A stretch of DNA of 64,000 bases, from contig NZ_CP054139.1 in NCBI RefSeq assembly GCF_013283875.1, forward strand, positions 806,001 to 870,000, written 5' to 3'. The position numbers were made by a program, and so were the translations under genes. The notes under the pieces are model-generated. The model worked only from the letters and a program-made list of their open reading frames with translations. It was not told where the DNA came from and searched no databases. Shown here piece by piece: positions 51,416 through 59,852 of this stretch (position 1 is the first letter of the stretch; each line of letters begins with the position of its first letter). The DNA is from Mucilaginibacter mali (GTDB lineage: Bacteria; Bacteroidota; Bacteroidia; Sphingobacteriales; Sphingobacteriaceae).

Positions 51416-53845
51416 ATGCGTTACACTTTTACTTTTCTGCTCCTGCTTTTTACCTGCCAGATAGCCCTGTCGCAAACAGGAACCATCAACACACATATTA
51501 TAGATGATAAACAGAAACCCATAGATGGGGCCACTGTTTCGCTGCTGAACGCCAAAGATTCATCGCTGGTGAAGGTCAATATCAGCGATAAGGATGGCTC
51601 GGCCGCTTTTGAATTGATCAAATATGGCAGGTACCTGTTGAGTGTAAGCAATGTGGGTTTCAAGAAGGCCAAATCGCCCTTGTTTGTATTGGATGAGGCG
51701 CATAACGCAGTTAAGTTGAACGATATCGCCCTTACTGCCGATGCATCAGCCCTGAAGGAAGTTACCGTATTAGAGAAGAAACCATTTATTGAACGGCAGG
51801 TGGATAAGGTAGTGGTGAATGTAAGTAACAGCATCGCCAGTGCCGGCAGTACCGCGCTGGATGTTTTGTCGAGGTCGCCGGGGGTACTGATCAATCAAAA
51901 CGACCAGATCAGCATGAAAGGTAAGCAGGGCGTTATGGTAATGATGGACGGCAAGCCTACTTATCTTGGCGCCACCGATCTGGCCAATCTGCTGCGCAGC
52001 ACGCCTGCCAACGCCATTGATAAGATAGAACTGATCACCAACCCGTCATCCAAATTCGACGCGGCGGGTAGTTCGGGTATCATCAACATCAAACTAAAAA
52101 AAGACCAGCGCTACGGCACCAACGGTTCGCTGGCGTTGAATGCGGGGCAGGGGGTATACGCCAAATCAAACGCGGGTATCAATCTTAATTATCGTAACAG
52201 CAAGGTGAACGTGTTCGGTAATTATAATTATGCCTACCGCACCAGCTTTAACCACCTTGCGCTGGAGCGCGAGTTTTATACCAACGGCGCGGTAAATGGC
52301 GCGTATCAGCAGGATAACTATTTAAAGTTCCCGGTTGAAAGTAATTTGGGTAAGGTTGGGGCCGATTTCTTTACATCGCCTAAAACTACCATTGGTGTAG
52401 TGTTTACCGGTAATACCACGGGATTGAATACTACGGTAAACAATTTCTCGGATGTGCAGAACGCCGCCTTGCAAAACACATCGTACTTTACCACCGGCGC
52501 GCATAACCATGCCCGCGCAAAAAACTTTACCGCCAACGTAAATTTTAAACATACGGCCGATACCAGCGGGCGCGAGCTAACATCGGACTTTGATTATGCC
52601 CATTACGGCAGCAACGTGGAGCAGAACTACGATACCGAATACTTTAACCTGGACAACACACTACAGAAGCCAGCGCAATTGCTGAAGGATTATCAGTTAG
52701 GCCAGTTGGATATCTACTCGGTAAAAGCCGATTACGTAGTACCGATGAAGCACAAGCAGAAACTGGAGATGGGCATAAAAACCAGCTACGTGCGTGCTGA
52801 TAACGACCTGACCTTTTACAACATCGTTAGCAATGTAGCCAAATACGACAGCACCCAAAGCAACCACTTTATTTACGACGAGAATATCAACGCCGCTTAC
52901 CTGAGCTACAACAAAAGCTTCAGCAAGTATAAGGTACAGTTTGGCATGCGCGCCGAGCAAACCAATGCCAGGGGCAACCAGATAGCTACCCAAACCAGGT
53001 TTAAAAACAGCTATGTGCAGTTGTTCCCCAGCATGTTCATCAACGATAAAATTAACGAGCAGAACGAGTTGAACCTGTCCATCAGTCGCCGTATTGACAG
53101 ACCAACTTACAAGCAGCTAAACCCGTTCAAGTTTTATCTCGACCCAAGCACCTACGTAGAGGGTAATCCTTACCTGAAGCCGCAGTTAACCTACCAGGCG
53201 CAGCTAAGTTATACCTATAAACAAAAGTATAATGTTACGGCCAGCTACAGCAAAACTACCGATAACATTACCAGCATCCTGATCCCCAACCAAACCCTTA
53301 ACCGGGTAACCATCCAAACCGATTTGAACCTGGCCACTTACGATAACTATGGCCTCAGCTTCTCGCTGCCTGTTGAGCCTGCCAAATGGTGGAACGTGGA
53401 GAATAACCTGAATTTTTATTATAACCGCTATTCGGGCAATTTGGCAAACACACCGCTAAACAGTGGGCTGGTAGCTTTCGATATCAACAGCAGCAGCAGC
53501 CTCACCTTTTCTAAAAAAATGAGCGCCGAGTTTAATGCCGTGTATACATCGCGCAATGTGTATGGCTATTTGGGGATAAAGCAGGTGGTAGAGTTTTCGG
53601 CAGGGATACAGCGGCTGATCCTGGCCAATAAAGGTTCATTGAAACTGAATATTACCGATGCACTGTACAGCAATAAACTTATAGGTAATACCACTATCGA
53701 TAATTACAGCGAAACATTCAGGCGTGGTATCGAGTCGCGGGTGGCTACGCTGGCCTTTACCTATCGGTTTGGCAGTAATAAGGTGGCCGGCGCACGCAAG
53801 CGCAGCGGTGGGGCCGAGGATGAGAAGAAAAGGGCGAATGGGTAA
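51416..53845 (+). CDS. Outer-membrane beta-barrel protein with carboxypeptidase-regulatory-like domain (copy 2)
   Basis: 809 aa paralogue of 29473-31908. Signal peptide ends near IALSQT, then INTHIIDDKQKPIDGATVSL, a plug-like domain (VVVNVSNSIASAGSTALDVLSRSPGVLINQNDQISMKG, ELITNPSSKFDAAGSSGIINI) and a C-terminal barrel (FSFRFG-like end LAFTYRFGSNK). It follows the two-component genes and probably is their target, judging by the shared promoter. Confidence 0.88.
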   Translation: MRYTFTFLLLLFTCQIALSQTGTINTHIIDDKQKPIDGATVSLLNAKDSSLVKVNISDKDGSAAFELIKYGRYLLSVSNVGFKKAKSPLFVLDEAHNAVKLNDIALTADASALKEVTVLEKKPFIERQVDKVVVNVSNSIASAGSTALDVLSRSPGVLINQNDQISMKGKQGVMVMMDGKPTYLGATDLANLLRSTPANAIDKIELITNPSSKFDAAGSSGIINIKLKKDQRYGTNGSLALNAGQGVYAKSNAGINLNYRNSKVNVFGNYNYAYRTSFNHLALEREFYTNGAVNGAYQQDNYLKFPVESNLGKVGADFFTSPKTTIGVVFTGNTTGLNTTVNNFSDVQNAALQNTSYFTTGAHNHARAKNFTANVNFKHTADTSGRELTSDFDYAHYGSNVEQNYDTEYFNLDNTLQKPAQLLKDYQLGQLDIYSVKADYVVPMKHKQKLEMGIKTSYVRADNDLTFYNIVSNVAKYDSTQSNHFIYDENINAAYLSYNKSFSKYKVQFGMRAEQTNARGNQIATQTRFKNSYVQLFPSMFINDKINEQNELNLSISRRIDRPTYKQLNPFKFYLDPSTYVEGNPYLKPQLTYQAQLSYTYKQKYNVTASYSKTTDNITSILIPNQTLNRVTIQTDLNLATYDNYGLSFSLPVEPAKWWNVENNLNFYYNRYSGNLANTPLNSGLVAFDINSSSSLTFSKKMSAEFNAVYTSRNVYGYLGIKQVVEFSAGIQRLILANKGSLKLNITDALYSNKLIGNTTIDNYSETFRRGIESRVATLAFTYRFGSNKVAGARKRSGGAEDEKKRANG

Positions 53846-53861
53846 GGGGCCGAGGTGGCGG

Positions 53862-54050
53862 GTACTCACCCGGTCGTTGCTTCGCTCGACCACCCTCTCT
53901 TGCCTTTGGCAAAAGAGGGAACATATGACCGTAGCGATGGGTTTTATACCCATCGCTACACCGCAGATGCAGTCTTCCCGCCCTCTTTGCGCGCAGCGAA
54001 GAGAGGGCGGATCAGCGAAGCGTAGTCGGGGTGAGTAAACAAAGCGATAA
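53862..54050. repeat. Composite repeat family C, inverted copy
   Basis: ACTCACCCGGTCGTTGCTTCG, CTCTCTTGCCTTTGGCAAAAGAG, a hairpin ACCGTAGCGATGGGTTTTATACCCATCGCTA, and TAGTCGGGGTGAGT; this is family C in reverse. It runs into the 5' flank of the propeller gene. Confidence 0.75.
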
Positions 54051-54069
54051 GAGAACTAGCGAAACGAAT

Positions 54070-55278
54070 ATGAAAACACTCAACATCCTCACCACATTCC
54101 TGCTCTGTAGCTTGACGGCCGCCGCGCAGGATAAAGCCCCGCAACCCACCGTTAAATGGAAATTTCAGGCTAATAGCGCCATCATGGCATCACCGGTGGT
54201 AAGCGATGGGGCGGTTTATTTCGGCAGCCTGGACAGTAGCTTTTACGCGCTGGATGTAAATACAGGCTCCCAGAAATGGAAGTTTGAAACCAGGGGGCAG
54301 ATCCGGTCTACCGCGGCTATCCATAATAACAAACTCATTTTTGTAAGCGGCGATGGCCTGTTGTATTGCCTGGATAAAACTACCGGCAAAACCACCTGGA
54401 CGTTTAAAACCGGCGGCGAAAAGCTATATCCGCTCTACAGCTTTGCCGATTACTACCAATCATCGCCACAAATAAAAGATGGCCGGGTTTATTTTGGTAG
54501 CGGCGATGGAAACGTTTATGCTGTTAACGAGGCCGATGGTACCCTGATATGGAAATACACCACCGGCGATATTGTACACGCCGCCCCCGCGCTGGATGGC
54601 GATATGTTGTTCGCCGGCTCGTTTGATGGGTATGTGTACGCGTTGAATAATATTACCGGGGCCCTGGTCTGGAAGTTTAAGTCTGTCGGCCAGCGGTATT
54701 TTCCTAAAGGCGAGATGCAGGGCAACCCGATGGTATTTAATGGAAAAGTGTTTGTGGGCAGCCGCGATTATAACTTTTACGCGCTTGACGAAAAGAAAGG
54801 ATATGCCATCTGGAACCGCCAGTTTCCCCGGGGATGGGCCATGGCGCCGCCGGTTATTAAAGACTCGGTGTTATATGTCGGCACGTCAGATGATATGGAG
54901 ATGCACGCTATGGACCCCGAGACGGGCCGCGACAAATGGAAGATCAATGTAAAGTTCAACATCTTCGGCGGCAACGCCTTTAGCGGGCAAAATATGTACT
55001 TCGGCACGCTGATCGGCAAGATGCTGGCATTGGATTATAAAACCGGCAACATCAAATGGACATTCCTTACCGATGCCTATTTAAGCAAGCGCCTGAATTA
55101 TTTTAAAGAGGACGATAGCCGTCGCGACGACTTTATCGAGATCATGACAAAGCCTAACGGTCAATGGTTATCTATGCTGGCCTTAGGCTCGGTTTTTAGC
55201 ACGCCAGCGGTTGTTGGTAACTATTTGATTTTCACAACGATGGATGGGAAGGCTTATTGTTTGAGCATGCCTGCATAA
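54070..55278 (+). CDS. PQQ-like beta-propeller repeat protein, secreted
   Basis: 402 aa from the ATG at 54070 (MKTLNILTTFLLCSLTAAAQ, a signal peptide); a start at 54031 would fall in a repeat. Seven to eight blades of the type VYFGSLDSSFYALDVNTGSQKWKF, LLYCLDKTTGKTTWTF, VYFGSGDGNVYAVNEADGTLIWKY. No catalytic residues of PQQ dehydrogenases are seen; a role in binding or protein assembly at the envelope is likely. Single gene. Confidence 0.85.
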   Translation: MKTLNILTTFLLCSLTAAAQDKAPQPTVKWKFQANSAIMASPVVSDGAVYFGSLDSSFYALDVNTGSQKWKFETRGQIRSTAAIHNNKLIFVSGDGLLYCLDKTTGKTTWTFKTGGEKLYPLYSFADYYQSSPQIKDGRVYFGSGDGNVYAVNEADGTLIWKYTTGDIVHAAPALDGDMLFAGSFDGYVYALNNITGALVWKFKSVGQRYFPKGEMQGNPMVFNGKVFVGSRDYNFYALDEKKGYAIWNRQFPRGWAMAPPVIKDSVLYVGTSDDMEMHAMDPETGRDKWKINVKFNIFGGNAFSGQNMYFGTLIGKMLALDYKTGNIKWTFLTDAYLSKRLNYFKEDDSRRDDFIEIMTKPNGQWLSMLALGSVFSTPAVVGNYLIFTTMDGKAYCLSMPA

Positions 55279-55307
55279 AATGTTAAAAAGTGTTAAAATA
55301 AAATAAA

Positions 55308-55354
55308 TCCCCCTATCGGGGGGATAACACTACTAAATTGATAGTCTAAATTTG
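55308..55354 (+). promoter_or_regulatory. Candidate promoter of VOC/AraC operon with GC palindrome
   Basis: TCCCCCTATCGGGGGGAT (55308-55325), then TAAATTTG (55347-55354). The palindrome-to-box distance (21) is close to that before 51416 (25). A terminator function for the upstream gene is also possible. Confidence 0.35.
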
Positions 55355-55484
55355 GAATATACAATTCAATACTTTAACTGATCGATATTGTAACTACTGC
55401 AGATGTCAGAATGCCGCTTCCGGAGCATTTTGAAGCAGATCAATTTTTTACCTTTTTTACAATAACGCGGGTAGTATTTAAAGT

Positions 55485-55856
55485 ATGAGGATAAAGTATA
55501 TTCCGTTTTTTACCGGGGATATGGAAGAGCAGATCAGGTTTTTTACTGAAAAATTAAAGTTTAAAGTTGCCGATAATGTGCAATTGTACGAGCACGCGGG
55601 TGCCACCCTGCTGCAAAGTGCAAATGGCGATGTGCAGGTAGCCATAAGCGATAGAAGGGAGTACAGAAACCATAAGAACTACGTGATACTAAGTACTGAT
55701 GACTGCCTGAAGGATTACCACTCGCTGAAAGCCGAAGGATTGATCTTTACAAAAGAGCCGCATTATGTACCCGTAGGACTGGCAGCCGAGTTTTGCGACC
55801 ATAACGACAACCGCTTTATGTTACTTGAGGAACGGAACTATAACGATGACCTTTAA
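55485..55856 (+). CDS. VOC (glyoxalase/bleomycin-resistance) family protein
   Basis: 123 aa single VOC domain: IKYIPFFTGDMEEQIRFFTEKLKFKV, GDVQVAISDRREYRN, DYHSLKAEGLIFTKEPHYVPVGLAAEFCDHNDNRFMLLEE. The final Glu may be a metal ligand. Its reaction is unknown. It lies 11 bases before the AraC regulator. Confidence 0.85.
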   Translation: MRIKYIPFFTGDMEEQIRFFTEKLKFKVADNVQLYEHAGATLLQSANGDVQVAISDRREYRNHKNYVILSTDDCLKDYHSLKAEGLIFTKEPHYVPVGLAAEFCDHNDNRFMLLEERNYNDDL

Positions 55857-55867
55857 CCTGTACCGCT

Positions 55868-56731
55868 ATGAAATACAGTAAAACACTTCGCAACAACAAC
55901 ACCATTTGGAGCGATACCACCAGCCATAAGCAACAAACACAATATACCAACGATTTTAACATCCGCTTTGTATTTAGCGGTGATGAAGAATATAATATCG
56001 GTCGTCGGAAACTGACTTTATACCCCGACCAGTTTTTGATATTGAACAAAGGCACCCAGTATACCAGCAAGATAGATTCGGCCAGCCCGGTCGAGTCGTT
56101 CTCGATGGGTTTTGACCAGGGCTTTCTGCAGGATTTTACCAACAGCTGGCAACTGAACGAACGCAAATTGCTTGACCGTACCAGCAGCCGTGTGCACGAA
56201 TATGATTTCAGCGAAACACTATATCCCTTTAAAGGCGATATCCGCTTCAATGTTCAGCACCTGAAAAATTATATGGATAAAGGCGCCAGCAACGAGATCC
56301 TGATCAACGAGTACATGCACCATTGCCTGCTGAACTATTATACTATTTACGATAAGGAGATCTACAAAAAGATAGACTCGCTGAAGTTTTTGAACCGCAG
56401 CACCAAGGTAGAGATCTTACGCCGACTTAACCTGGCCAAGGAATACCTGCTGAGTAATTTTAATCAAAACATCAGCCTGGAAGAACTGGCCGATCATGCC
56501 TGCCTTTCGGTAAATCACCTGCTGCGCACGTTTAAGCAGGCCTTTCACCAATCGCCGCACCAGTTTTTAATGCAAACCCGGCTGCAAAGGGCCAAGTTAC
56601 TGTTGAAGACCACCGATTACCCCATTAACGAGATCGTTAACCTTGTCGGCTTCGAATGCCCAAGCTCGTTCATCAGGCTATTTAAAAACCGTTACGATAT
56701 CACACCTTTAAAGTTCAGGTGTTCATTATAG
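55868..56731 (+). CDS. AraC family transcriptional regulator
   Basis: 287 aa. N-terminal cupin-like sensor half (IRFVFSGDEEYNIGRRKLTLYPDQFLILNKGTQY) and C-terminal double HTH (ISLEELADHACLSVNHLLRTFKQAFHQSPHQFL; TTDYPINEIVNLVGFECPSSFIRLFKNRYDITPLKFR). It may control the VOC gene with which it is in operon. Effector unknown. Confidence 0.93.
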   Translation: MKYSKTLRNNNTIWSDTTSHKQQTQYTNDFNIRFVFSGDEEYNIGRRKLTLYPDQFLILNKGTQYTSKIDSASPVESFSMGFDQGFLQDFTNSWQLNERKLLDRTSSRVHEYDFSETLYPFKGDIRFNVQHLKNYMDKGASNEILINEYMHHCLLNYYTIYDKEIYKKIDSLKFLNRSTKVEILRRLNLAKEYLLSNFNQNISLEELADHACLSVNHLLRTFKQAFHQSPHQFLMQTRLQRAKLLLKTTDYPINEIVNLVGFECPSSFIRLFKNRYDITPLKFRCSL

Positions 56732-56755
56732 ATTCCTTTTTTGATGGTTGACTGT

Positions 56756-56795
56756 GAGGGCCGGATAGTGTAAAAGCTATCCGGCCTCGTTTTTA
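56756..56795 (+). terminator. Terminator after AraC gene
   Basis: GGCCGGATAG and CTATCCGGCC form a 10-pair stem, followed by TCGTTTTTATT. Confidence 0.88.
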
Positions 56796-56807
56796 TTACC
56801 TGAAAAT

Positions 56808-56938
56808 ACCGTCATCCTGAGCAATAGCGAAGAATTTTACTCTTCCCGTCATGCTGAGCATAGCAAAGCATCCCCAATTTGCAGATCGGAAATGTATAGT
56901 TTGGGATTCTTCGTTATCGCTCAGGATGACGGGGAATT
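56808..56938. repeat. Repeat family H copy ('GTCATCCTGAGCAATAGCGAAG' type)
   Basis: CGTCATCCTGAGCAATAGCG at the left and CGTTATCGCTCAGGATGACG at the right are near-complementary; a second unit (CGTCATGCTGAGCATAGC) is inside. Confidence 0.75.
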
Positions 56939-56957
56939 ATGAGAGTGGAGATATACC

Positions 56958-57461
56958 TTACAGAATAGAGATCCGCCTGATGGCAGACTCGGTACCAACT
57001 ACAATGCGCACAAAGTAGAAGCCACTGTTCATTTTGTTAGAGATGCTGGAGGTAAACTTCTGTTCGCCGCCTTTATCAACATGCTGCGAGAAAAGGGTTA
57101 CCACTTCGTTACCCAATACATCCATAATTTTAATGTTTACGTTTGATGGGCGTGAGATGGTATATTTCAGATTGATCTGGTCGGTAACCGGGTTGGGGTA
57201 AACCTGCACATTGGTCAGCAGCTTATCATCAGGCGATGACGTAACCACGGTTTTTGCCGGCAGGCTGCCATAGGTTTTAATAACCGGCAGGTTAACGTGG
57301 AAGTTCTTCAACACGTTTTTATCCTTTTTTAAGCGGTTAAGATGCAGATAAGTGGTATCGGTTTTTTGAATCTGCGAGTTGGCTACAATAGAAAAACTCA
57401 TCAGCATAGCTACTGCAAGCAATAATATACGCGAATAAATTTTAGTATAGCTTCTCCTCAT
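56958..57461 (-). CDS. Small T9SS type A sorting-domain protein
   Basis: 167 aa from the ATG at 57461 (MRRSYTKIYSRILLL). The -7 box (57479-57486) lies between this ATG and an earlier ATG at 57503, so the earlier one is ruled out. Signal peptide (about 10-30). The C-terminal 80 residues are a type IX secretion sorting domain (VQVYPNPVTDQINLKYTIS; VNIKIMDVLGNEVVTL; MNSGFYFVRIVVG). Only about 60 residues remain for a passenger, with no known domain. It should be exported through T9SS to the cell surface. Confidence 0.82.
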   Translation of the reverse strand: MRRSYTKIYSRILLLAVAMLMSFSIVANSQIQKTDTTYLHLNRLKKDKNVLKNFHVNLPVIKTYGSLPAKTVVTSSPDDKLLTNVQVYPNPVTDQINLKYTISRPSNVNIKIMDVLGNEVVTLFSQHVDKGGEQKFTSSISNKMNSGFYFVRIVVGTESAIRRISIL

Positions 57462-57478
57462 ATCTGGGTTTCTAAATG

Positions 57479-57486
57479 CAAAAGTA
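57479..57486 (-). promoter_or_regulatory. -7 element of the T9SS protein gene
   Basis: On the minus strand TACTTTTG, matching TAnnTTTG, 17 bases before the ATG at 57461. Confidence 0.62.
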
Positions 57487-57633
57487 GGAATTAACCCTTG
57501 CATCTTTTATAATACACAGTTATTTAATATATGAATTTAACAATTTTTAACATTAATTGTAATATCCTTAGTGTGATTTTCACAATTATTTATACGTGAT
57601 ATAAATATTTAGGTTATCCATTAACATTTTTAA

Positions 57634-57641
57634 TACTTTTG
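57634..57641 (+). promoter_or_regulatory. -7 element of kup
   Basis: TACTTTTG (TAnnTTTG type), 22 bases before the GTG start at 57664. Confidence 0.62.
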
Positions 57642-57663
57642 CAACCGCTATTAATTTAATAAA

Positions 57664-59613
57664 GTGTCACAACATAAAGATTTACAGAAGCTGTCCGTTG
57701 CGGGGCTTCTGATCAGTTTAGGTATCATCTACGGTGATATCGGTACATCGCCCCTATATGTATTTAAAGCGATTGTTGGCAACCATACCATAAACGAAAC
57801 CCTCGTTCTCGGCGGCGTCTCCCTTGTATTCTGGACGCTCACGATGCAAACCACCCTTAAATACGTTGTTATTACCCTTCGGGCCGATAACAAGGGCGAG
57901 GGGGGCATTTTCTCACTCTTCTCGCTGGTGCGCCGAAAGGCCAAGTGGCTGATTGTACCGGCAGTAATAGGCGGCTGCGCCCTGCTGGCCGATGGTATCA
58001 TTACCCCGCCCATCACCATTTCATCAGCTATTGAAGGTTTAGAACCACTTTATCCTAATATCCCTACGGTTTGGATAGTGGCGGCCATCATTACTATCCT
58101 GTTCATTATACAGCAATTCGGTACATCGCTGGTGGGCAAGGCTTTTGGGCCTATTATGTTCTTGTGGTTTACCATGATGGGTATTTTAGGCATCAGCTAT
58201 ATTGCCAAGATGCCGGTTGTTTTTAAAGCGCTAAACCCTTATTACGCCTACCAATTGTTACACAGCAGCAGCAGCCACGCAGCCTTTATTATATTGGGCG
58301 CGGTTTTCCTGTGTACCACCGGAGCCGAAGCTTTGTACTCAGACCTGGGGCATTGTGGCCGCAGCAATATCCGTATAAGCTGGATCTATGTTAAAAGCTG
58401 TTTAGTGCTTAACTACCTGGGGCAGGCCGTTTGGCTGATGCAGCATAATGGGCAAAAGATGGATCTGAACCTATATAATCCATTCTTCCAGATCGTACCG
58501 CAGCAGTTTTATTATGGTGGTGTGGCCATTGCCACAGCGGCGGCGGTTATTGCAAGCCAGGCCTTAATTTCAGGTTCGTTTACGCTGATATCAGAAGCGG
58601 TGCGCCTTAACCTTTGGCCAAAGGTGCGCATCAATTACCCAAGCGAGCAAAAAGGACAATTATATGTGCCCAGCATTAACTGGATACTTTGCGCCGGCTG
58701 TTTAATTGTAGTGGCCTTATTTCAGCGTTCAGAAAAAATGGAGGCTGCTTACGGTTTAAGCATTACCGTAGCCATGTTGATGACCACCATCCTGGTATCC
58801 AAATTCCTGAAAAGGCGTAAGGTGCCATCGTATATTATAGGGACTTTCCTGCTGGTATATCTCGTTATCGAGGGGACATTCCTTGCCGGTAATCTGGTTA
58901 AGTTTATCCACGGCGGCTGGTTTACTTTAACCATCGGCCTGTTCCTGTTTGGCGTGATGTGGTGCTGGCATACGGCCCGAAAGATCCGCAACCGCTTTGT
59001 GAAGTTTGTGGAGATAGAAGATTACTTCAGTATTTTACAGGAGCTGAGTGAAGATGAGAGCGTGCCGAAATACGCCTCGCAACTGGTTTACCTCACCAGC
59101 GCCAATTTCGATTCGGAAGTTGAATCGAAGATCATTTACTCTATCCTGCAAAAGCAGCCTAAACGGGCCGATGTATACTGGCTGGTACATGTTGACGTAA
59201 TGGACGAGCCATATACCCGCGAGTACCGGGTTGATTTCCTGGTGCCGAATAAGGTGATCCGTGTTGACTTTAAGCTGGGTTTCCGGGTTGAGCAGCAAAT
59301 TAACCTGCTGTTCCGCAAGGTGGTTGAAGACCTGGTGAAAAAGGGAGAAGTGGAAATTATGAGTAAATACACCTCGTTAAACAAGCATAAAATTGTGGGC
59401 GATTTCCGCTTCGTAGTGATCGAGAAGGTGCTGTCGCGTTCGCACGGATTGTCGTTTTTCGAGAGCATGGTGATGAAAGTTTACCAGCAATTGAAGCACC
59501 TGAGTTTATCGGAAGAACGCGGCTTTGGTTTGGACTTAAGCTTTGTGACGGTAGAAAAAGTGCCACTGATGCTTTCGAACCCGGAAGAAGTAGTGATAAC
59601 GAGAATGAATTGA
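57664..59613 (+). CDS. kup: Low-affinity potassium transporter Kup
   Basis: 649 aa, GTG start. SLGIIYGDIGTSPLYVFKAI is the family signature; about 12 spans follow (for example LADGIITPPITISSAIEGL, GAEALYSDLGHCGRSNI), then a C-terminal cytoplasmic domain of about 190 residues. It imports K+ with protons. Single gene with its own promoter (57634) and terminator (59667-59699). Confidence 0.95.
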   Translation: MSQHKDLQKLSVAGLLISLGIIYGDIGTSPLYVFKAIVGNHTINETLVLGGVSLVFWTLTMQTTLKYVVITLRADNKGEGGIFSLFSLVRRKAKWLIVPAVIGGCALLADGIITPPITISSAIEGLEPLYPNIPTVWIVAAIITILFIIQQFGTSLVGKAFGPIMFLWFTMMGILGISYIAKMPVVFKALNPYYAYQLLHSSSSHAAFIILGAVFLCTTGAEALYSDLGHCGRSNIRISWIYVKSCLVLNYLGQAVWLMQHNGQKMDLNLYNPFFQIVPQQFYYGGVAIATAAAVIASQALISGSFTLISEAVRLNLWPKVRINYPSEQKGQLYVPSINWILCAGCLIVVALFQRSEKMEAAYGLSITVAMLMTTILVSKFLKRRKVPSYIIGTFLLVYLVIEGTFLAGNLVKFIHGGWFTLTIGLFLFGVMWCWHTARKIRNRFVKFVEIEDYFSILQELSEDESVPKYASQLVYLTSANFDSEVESKIIYSILQKQPKRADVYWLVHVDVMDEPYTREYRVDFLVPNKVIRVDFKLGFRVEQQINLLFRKVVEDLVKKGEVEIMSKYTSLNKHKIVGDFRFVVIEKVLSRSHGLSFFESMVMKVYQQLKHLSLSEERGFGLDLSFVTVEKVPLMLSNPEEVVITRMN

Positions 59614-59623
59614 TTGGGATAGT

Positions 59624-59845
59624 CCGGAAGTCAGGAAAGACGGGAAGTCCGGAAGATATTTACGGTAGCGATGGGTGTATGCTCATCGCTATTTTTTTAG
59701 CAGGATAAGAAAGTTTCGCATATTATGGTTTGCTATCGCAAGATAGTCAATTGCAAGACATTTCTTTCACACTTTCCGTCCTGCTCCCTTGCCTTTCTCC
59801 CAAATCTTTCGGACTTTCGGACATCCGACTTCCGGACTTTTATTT
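59624..59845. repeat. Inverted repeat around 'GTCCGGAAGTC/GACTTCCGGAC'
   Basis: AGTCCGGAAGTCAGGAAAGAC with a second AAGTCCGGAAGAT on the left, and TTTCGGACTTTCGGACATCC and GACTTCCGGAC on the right, flanking the kup terminator. Confidence 0.6.
59667..59699 (+). terminator. Terminator of kup
   Basis: AGCGATGGGTGTATGCTCAT then CGCT and seven T; the outer AGCGATG/CATCGCT arms pair. Confidence 0.8.
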
Positions 59846-59852
59846 TGATACC

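Noticed and set aside
56958..57503. T9SS protein starting at 57503
   Set aside because: The -7 promoter box at 57479-57486 lies downstream of that ATG, so the ATG at 57461 is used.
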